Assembly: GCA_002784245.1 (NCBI GenBank)
Contig: PFKL01000134.1
Coordinates: 1-8,718, forward strand
Length of the DNA stretch: 8,718 nucleotides
Source of the DNA: Comamonadaceae bacterium CG_4_10_14_3_um_filter_60_75
GTDB lineage: Bacteria; Pseudomonadota; Gammaproteobacteria; Burkholderiales; Burkholderiaceae_C
Reading direction: 5' to 3'
This document shows positions 6,434-8,718 of this stretch, piece by piece (within the stretch, counting starts at the first letter, position 1; every line of letters starts with the position of its first letter). The notes below the pieces were generated by a model. It made no database searches and was not told where the DNA came from. It saw nothing but the letters and a program-made list of their open reading frames with translations. Position numbers and translations under genes: made by a program.

Positions 6434-7169
6434 ACAATGCATCAACCAGGCCGCCGGGCTGCAGGCACTGGCGCTGCAACACGCTGTGCGGCTGATCGCC
6501 ATGGCCAGCCACGGGCGCCAGCAGGGCGAACTGCCACTGCTGTGGGGACTGTGCGCACGCTGGATTGATATGGGCTTGTCGGTCGCGGTGCTCGATGGTC
6601 ATGCCTGCGAGTCGGCGGCCAATCCGGGCTTGGCTGACATGCTGGACAACCCGCTCAGCCGCTTCACCGAAGACGCGGAAAAAGACGCCTGGCTGGTGCT
6701 GCCTGCAGCGGTGGGGCTGCAACGCCTGAGCGTTACCGACCTGTACAACGGCAGTCTCAACGAGGTGTTCAAGGACTATGACATCGTGCTGCTTTACGCG
6801 CACGCCAGTGCGCTGACGGCCCTGCTCAAAGGCACCCCACTGGCACCGCTGCTGGTGGTGCCGCCAGCGCAAGACGCTGCGCTGAGTGCGTACGCCGCGC
6901 TGAAGCAAATGCTGCTGCAAGGCCACCTGCATCCGACTGTTGCTAACATCGTGCCCGAACCGCTTGCCACGCCGAACCGACTAAAGACCCAATCCGCTAA
7001 GAATCTGATGCATTGCGCCACCAGCTTTCTTGGCTATCGGGTGACAGCGCAGACGGTGGTGGCCAGCAGCGAACCGGGGGGCGCGCATGACGATCTGACG
7101 CACCTGGCTTTGCAATTGTTTGAAAATGCGCTAGCGCTACAGCAAGAGCGCGCTGAAAGGCTTCACTGA
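6426..7169 (+). CDS. flhG: FlhG/FleN-like protein with degenerate MinD-type ATPase site
   Basis: FlhG is a MinD/ParA-like ATPase that limits flagellar number and stimulates FlhF. This 247-residue protein sits in the flhG position and keeps the outline of the fold, but its nucleotide-binding residues are gone. NQAAGLQ (7-13) resembles the DQAxxLR motif by which FlhG activates FlhF. Aligned with MinD, the SGKGGVGKTT loop becomes SHGRQQGELP (28-37), so both P-loop lysines are lost (Gly and Glu) and the Thr residues become Leu-Pro. The A' strand survives as VAVLDGHA (53-60). The Walker B region reads DYDIVLLYAHA (118-128) without the usual DSPAG or DTGAG. The C-terminal helix (about 224-245) is amphipathic. 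ATG at 6426 overlaps the flhF stop (TGA, 6431-6433) and puts the motif at the usual N-terminal place; the in-frame ATG at 6360 would overlap flhF by 74 nt. The family call rests on position and weak similarity. Confidence 0.68.
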   Translation: MLEQCINQAAGLQALALQHAVRLIAMASHGRQQGELPLLWGLCARWIDMGLSVAVLDGHACESAANPGLADMLDNPLSRFTEDAEKDAWLVLPAAVGLQRLSVTDLYNGSLNEVFKDYDIVLLYAHASALTALLKGTPLAPLLVVPPAQDAALSAYAALKQMLLQGHLHPTVANIVPEPLATPNRLKTQSAKNLMHCATSFLGYRVTAQTVVASSEPGGAHDDLTHLALQLFENALALQQERAERLH

Positions 7170-7885
7170 TGTACACCGCCAAGGGCCAATTGGACCGCAA
7201 TGCCCTGATCCGTCAATACCAGCCGCTGGTGCACAAACTGGCGCACCACATGATGGCCAAGTTGCCTGCCAATGTGCAGGTAGACGACTTGATCCAGGTC
7301 GGTTTGATCGGTCTGTCGGAGGCGTTGTCGCGGTTTGAAGCAACCCAGGGCGTGCAGTTTGAAACCTTTGCCACCCAGCGTATTCGCGGTGCCATGCTCG
7401 ACGAACTGCGCGAAAACGATTGGGTCTCGCGCGGCACGCGCAAGAGCCAGAAGGAAATTGAAGAATCGATGCGGCGGCTGGAGCACCGACTGGGCCGTTC
7501 CCCCAAGGAGAGCGAAATTGCCGCCGACCTGGGTCTGGCCCTGAGCGATTACCAGAGTCTGCTGAACAAGGTGCGTGGCACGCAATTGGTTTACCTGGAA
7601 GACATCAATCACGGCACTGACGATGAAGATGGTTTTTTGGACCGTCACATGGGCGACTCCGAATCTGATCCATTGAACATGTTGCGCAACGAGCGCATTC
7701 GCCAGGCCCTGGTGAGCGCCATCAAGGCCTTGCCCGAGCGCGAGCAATACATCATGAGCATGTACTACGAGCAAGACATGAACCTCAAAGAAATTGCCGC
7801 CGTGCTGGACGTGACCGAGTCGCGCATCTGCCAGTTGCACAGCCAGTCGATCGCCCGGCTGCGCGCCAAGATGCGCTCACATTAG
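7169..7885 (+). CDS. fliA: Flagellar sigma factor FliA (sigma-28)
   Basis: FliA directs RNA polymerase to late flagellar and chemotaxis promoters. The 238 residues (E. coli: 239) contain sigma region 2 (about 15-80, with VDDLIQVGLIGLSEAL and FETFATQRIRGAMLDELRENDW), region 3 (about 86-145, with GRSPKESEIAADLGL) and region 4 (about 180-235). The region 4 helix-turn-helix is MNLKEIAAVLDVTESRICQLHSQ (204-226). RGAMLDELR is diagnostic for the FliA class rather than RpoD, RpoS or ECF sigma factors. An acidic linker (149-165, TDDEDG then DSESD) separates regions 3 and 4. ATG shares one base with the TGA of the flhG-like gene (TGATG), and GAAAGG at 7155-7160 lies 8 nt upstream, so initiation is strong and coupled. 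Its stop overlaps that of the convergent flgN by 4 nt. Its anti-sigma factor FlgM is encoded 435 bp further on, on the other strand. Confidence 0.97.
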   Translation: MYTAKGQLDRNALIRQYQPLVHKLAHHMMAKLPANVQVDDLIQVGLIGLSEALSRFEATQGVQFETFATQRIRGAMLDELRENDWVSRGTRKSQKEIEESMRRLEHRLGRSPKESEIAADLGLALSDYQSLLNKVRGTQLVYLEDINHGTDDEDGFLDRHMGDSESDPLNMLRNERIRQALVSAIKALPEREQYIMSMYYEQDMNLKEIAAVLDVTESRICQLHSQSIARLRAKMRSH

Positions 7886-8274
7886 GCAGCAATCACCTGA
7901 AATTCGCCGCTTTGGCGGCCGACGCTGCCGTACGGGTTGCGCGCGCGCGCGCCAAAGCCCACGTTGTAAGTGGCGCTTTGGGTTTGGGGAAACAAGGTTT
8001 GCAACGCTTGCTGCGTCAACACCGCGTGCCGCGCCAGGTTTTCCTGGGTTGATGCCAGTGCTGCAGTGGTTTTGCGCAGGTGCAGAGCCAGTGCAGCAGG
8101 AACCGGGTGCGACAAACCTGACTTTTGCCACAGTGCCTGAAAATCGCTCACCTGCTGCTGAAGTGCATCGCACGCGTGCGCCAGATCGCCATCGGCGTCA
8201 TGCGTCACCAGCTGCGCAATGCGCTGCAGTTGGGCATCAAGTTGTTCAAGGGAAACAGAGACAGCGTCGTTCAT
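7882..8274 (-). CDS. flgN: Flagellar junction-protein chaperone FlgN (probable)
   Basis: FlgN is a small cytoplasmic export chaperone for the hook-filament junction proteins FlgK and FlgL. This 130-residue protein is almost all helix, with Leu/Gln/Ala heptads through about residue 100. It ends with a flexible tail in which NPYGSVGRQSG (112-122) resembles the YGADGQT element near the end of E. coli FlgN. The helix before it (TQENLARHAVLTQQALQTLFPQ, 76-97) matches FlgN in pattern. It lies 46 bp after flgM on the same strand, the standard flgM-flgN arrangement. The Shine-Dalgarno is weak (GGGG at 8282-8285). A (GC)7 tract encodes part of GARAR in the tail. Similarity is low, as usual for FlgN, so the call depends partly on position. 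Confidence 0.75.
   Translation of the reverse strand: MNDAVSVSLEQLDAQLQRIAQLVTHDADGDLAHACDALQQQVSDFQALWQKSGLSHPVPAALALHLRKTTAALASTQENLARHAVLTQQALQTLFPQTQSATYNVGFGARARNPYGSVGRQSGEFQVIAA
7906..7919. other. GC-rich hairpin near the fliA/flgN junction
   Basis: GCCGC at 7906-7910 pairs with GCGGC at 7915-7919 around a TTTG loop, about 20 bp beyond the fliA stop and inside the flgN 3' end. No T-run follows on either strand, so it is at best a weak bidirectional terminator or a 3'-end stabiliser for the two converging transcripts. Confidence 0.3.
7939..7952. repeat. (GC)7 dinucleotide tract inside flgN
   Basis: Fourteen bases of strictly alternating G and C encode part of the GARAR stretch of FlgN. 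Such tracts are prone to slippage and can adopt Z-DNA. A change of one unit would shift the frame about 20 codons before the end of FlgN. Confidence 0.85.
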
Positions 8275-8293
8275 GTTGACGCCCCAAGACAGA

Positions 8294-8311
8294 CCAGCGT
8301 CATCGCGCTGG
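8294..8311 (-). other. Hairpin between flgM and flgN
   Basis: CCAGCG (8294-8299) and CGCTGG (8306-8311) form a perfect 6-bp inverted repeat with a 6-nt loop in the 46-bp gap. No T-run follows on the flgMN strand. It could be a partial attenuator or an RNA-processing site that sets the FlgM to FlgN ratio, or it could be chance. Confidence 0.35.
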
Positions 8312-8320
8312 CAGTGTCAG

Positions 8321-8647
8321 TCAGACCCGCGTACGCTGCAACATTTCTTCGGCGTTGGCGAGCAGTTTGTCGGCAATCGCCTCCGGGTTGACAACATAGG
8401 TGCCTTGCGCAATGGCCGTGCGCACGGTTTCGATCTTCTTGCCATCCACACTGGGCACTTCGCCAGCGTTGTTGGCCTCGAGCGCGCGCACCAGGGTCGA
8501 CACCGATACCGCGACACCCGCAGACTGGGTGCTCTTGGCGGCGGTAGAACTGGACTGCGCACTGACCGTCGGCGCGTTTTTGGCGCTCACGGATGCAGCA
8601 TTGTTGCTGGGCAAGACAGGTTTGTCGGCGGGCAGGTTGATTTTCAT
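8321..8647 (-). CDS. flgM: Anti-sigma-28 factor FlgM
   Basis: FlgM binds FliA and keeps it inactive until the hook is complete, then is exported through the flagellar channel, releasing FliA. The 108 residues (97 in E. coli) have a Ser/Ala/Asn-rich, probably disordered N-terminal half (about 8-45), which fits an exported protein. A conserved C-terminal sigma-binding half follows: SVSTLVRALE, then SVDGKKIETVRTAIAQGTY (66-84) and VNPEAIADKLL (86-96), the signature of the family. The ATG at 8647-8645 is chosen because GGAGAA lies just upstream at optimal spacing. A TTG four codons earlier would use the Shine-Dalgarno itself as coding sequence and is unlikely. It is transcribed from a sigma-28 promoter about 43 bp upstream and followed by flgN. 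The call is secure. Confidence 0.94.
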   Translation of the reverse strand: MKINLPADKPVLPSNNAASVSAKNAPTVSAQSSSTAAKSTQSAGVAVSVSTLVRALEANNAGEVPSVDGKKIETVRTAIAQGTYVVNPEAIADKLLANAEEMLQRTRV

Positions 8648-8661
8648 GGCGTTCTCCAAAA

Positions 8662-8684
8662 CTACGATAGTCGTAGCCTCGTAG
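8662..8684 (-). promoter_or_regulatory. flgM leader: repeated CTACGA with hairpin just before the Shine-Dalgarno
   Basis: Read on the flgM strand, the leader has CTACGA (8684-8679), CTACGA again (8676-8671), a 3-nt spacer CTA, then TCGTAG (8667-8662), TTTT and the Shine-Dalgarno GGAG. TCGTAG can pair with either CTACGA copy, giving two alternative 6-bp stems directly 5' of the ribosome binding site. This may tune flgM translation, or the DNA palindrome may be a protein-binding site; the role is inferred. Confidence 0.45.
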
Positions 8685-8689
8685 CATCA

Positions 8690-8716
8690 CTATCGGCAGG
8701 AATGCGCCCGACTTTA
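8690..8716 (-). promoter_or_regulatory. Sigma-28 (FliA) promoter of flgM-flgN
   Basis: On the minus strand TAAAGTCG (8716-8709), exactly 11 nt, then GCCGATAG (8697-8690) match the sigma-28 consensus TAAAGTTT-N11-GCCGATAA at 6 of 8 and 7 of 8 positions with ideal spacing. Transcription would start near 8683 and give a leader of roughly 35 nt before the flgM ATG. This places flgM and flgN in the late (class III) flagellar regulon and makes FliA an activator of its own inhibitor. Additional read-through from an upstream flgA outside the window is possible. Confidence 0.88.
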
Positions 8717-8718
8717 AC

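Noticed and set aside
5408..6502. 364-codon open frame on the minus strand opposite flhF
   Set aside because: It is a shadow of the flhF frame in GC-rich DNA. Its product is rich in His, Gln, Val and Arg with no recognisable domain, and flhF is clearly the coding strand.
7906..7919. Rho-independent terminator between fliA and flgN
   Set aside because: The stem is only 5 bp and neither strand has a following T-run, so it is listed only as a hairpin.
8648..8659. TTG at 8659 as the flgM start, adding four residues
   Set aside because: The ATG at 8647 has GGAGAA at good spacing, and the TTG would place the ribosome site inside the coding region.
8658..8676. Rho-independent terminator (6-bp stem plus TTTT) upstream of flgM
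   Set aside because: It lies just downstream of a good promoter and just before the flgM ribosome site. The stem is AT-mixed and short and the T-run is only four, so a leader structure is more likely than a terminator.
8271..8690. 139-codon minus-strand frame overlapping flgM in another phase
   Set aside because: flgM in the alternative frame has a clear family signature, a ribosome site and a promoter. This frame has none of these.

Overview
This window is a compact block of flagellar and chemotaxis genes. It most likely comes from the chromosome of a betaproteobacterium of the order Burkholderiales, probably Comamonadaceae-like. That placement is an inference from three things: CheZ is present (a beta/gammaproteobacterial trait), the gene order is cheY-cheZ-flhB-flhA-flhF-flhG-fliA, and flgM-flgN lies head-on to fliA. 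Base composition is GC-rich and looks uniform by eye. I see no insertion sequences, tRNA or rRNA genes, CRISPR arrays or other signs of horizontal transfer.

Layout of the plus strand: the 3' end of motB (stator, cut by the left window edge) is followed by an 80-bp gap, then cheY and cheZ joined by an ATGA overlap. A 107-bp gap with several possible RNA hairpins leads to flhB, flhA, flhF, an flhG-like gene and fliA. From flhB to fliA each junction is a 5-nt gap or a short overlap, so these five genes probably form one translationally coupled transcript. The minus strand at the right carries flgM then flgN. They are read from a clear sigma-28 (FliA) promoter at 8690-8716 and run head-on into fliA, whose stop codon overlaps that of flgN.

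How the genes work together: MotB is part of the stator that drives rotation. CheY-P binds the motor switch and CheZ dephosphorylates it. FlhB and FlhA are core parts of the flagellar type III export gate. FlhF and the FlhG-like protein normally set flagellar place and number. FliA is the late-gene sigma factor. FlgM is its secreted anti-sigma factor and FlgN is the chaperone for hook-filament junction proteins. The flgMN promoter carries the FliA motif, so the window itself shows a negative feedback loop: FliA activates its own inhibitor.

The window holds mainly well-known families and I found no wholly new system. The points most worth a second look are: (1) an FlhG-like protein that has lost the MinD-type nucleotide-binding residues but keeps the N-terminal FlhF-activating motif; (2) a strong hairpin that folds the flhB ribosome binding site and start codon together; (3) the 4-nt overlap of the convergent fliA and flgN stop codons; (4) a repeat-rich flgM leader; and (5) a (GC)7 tract inside flgN.
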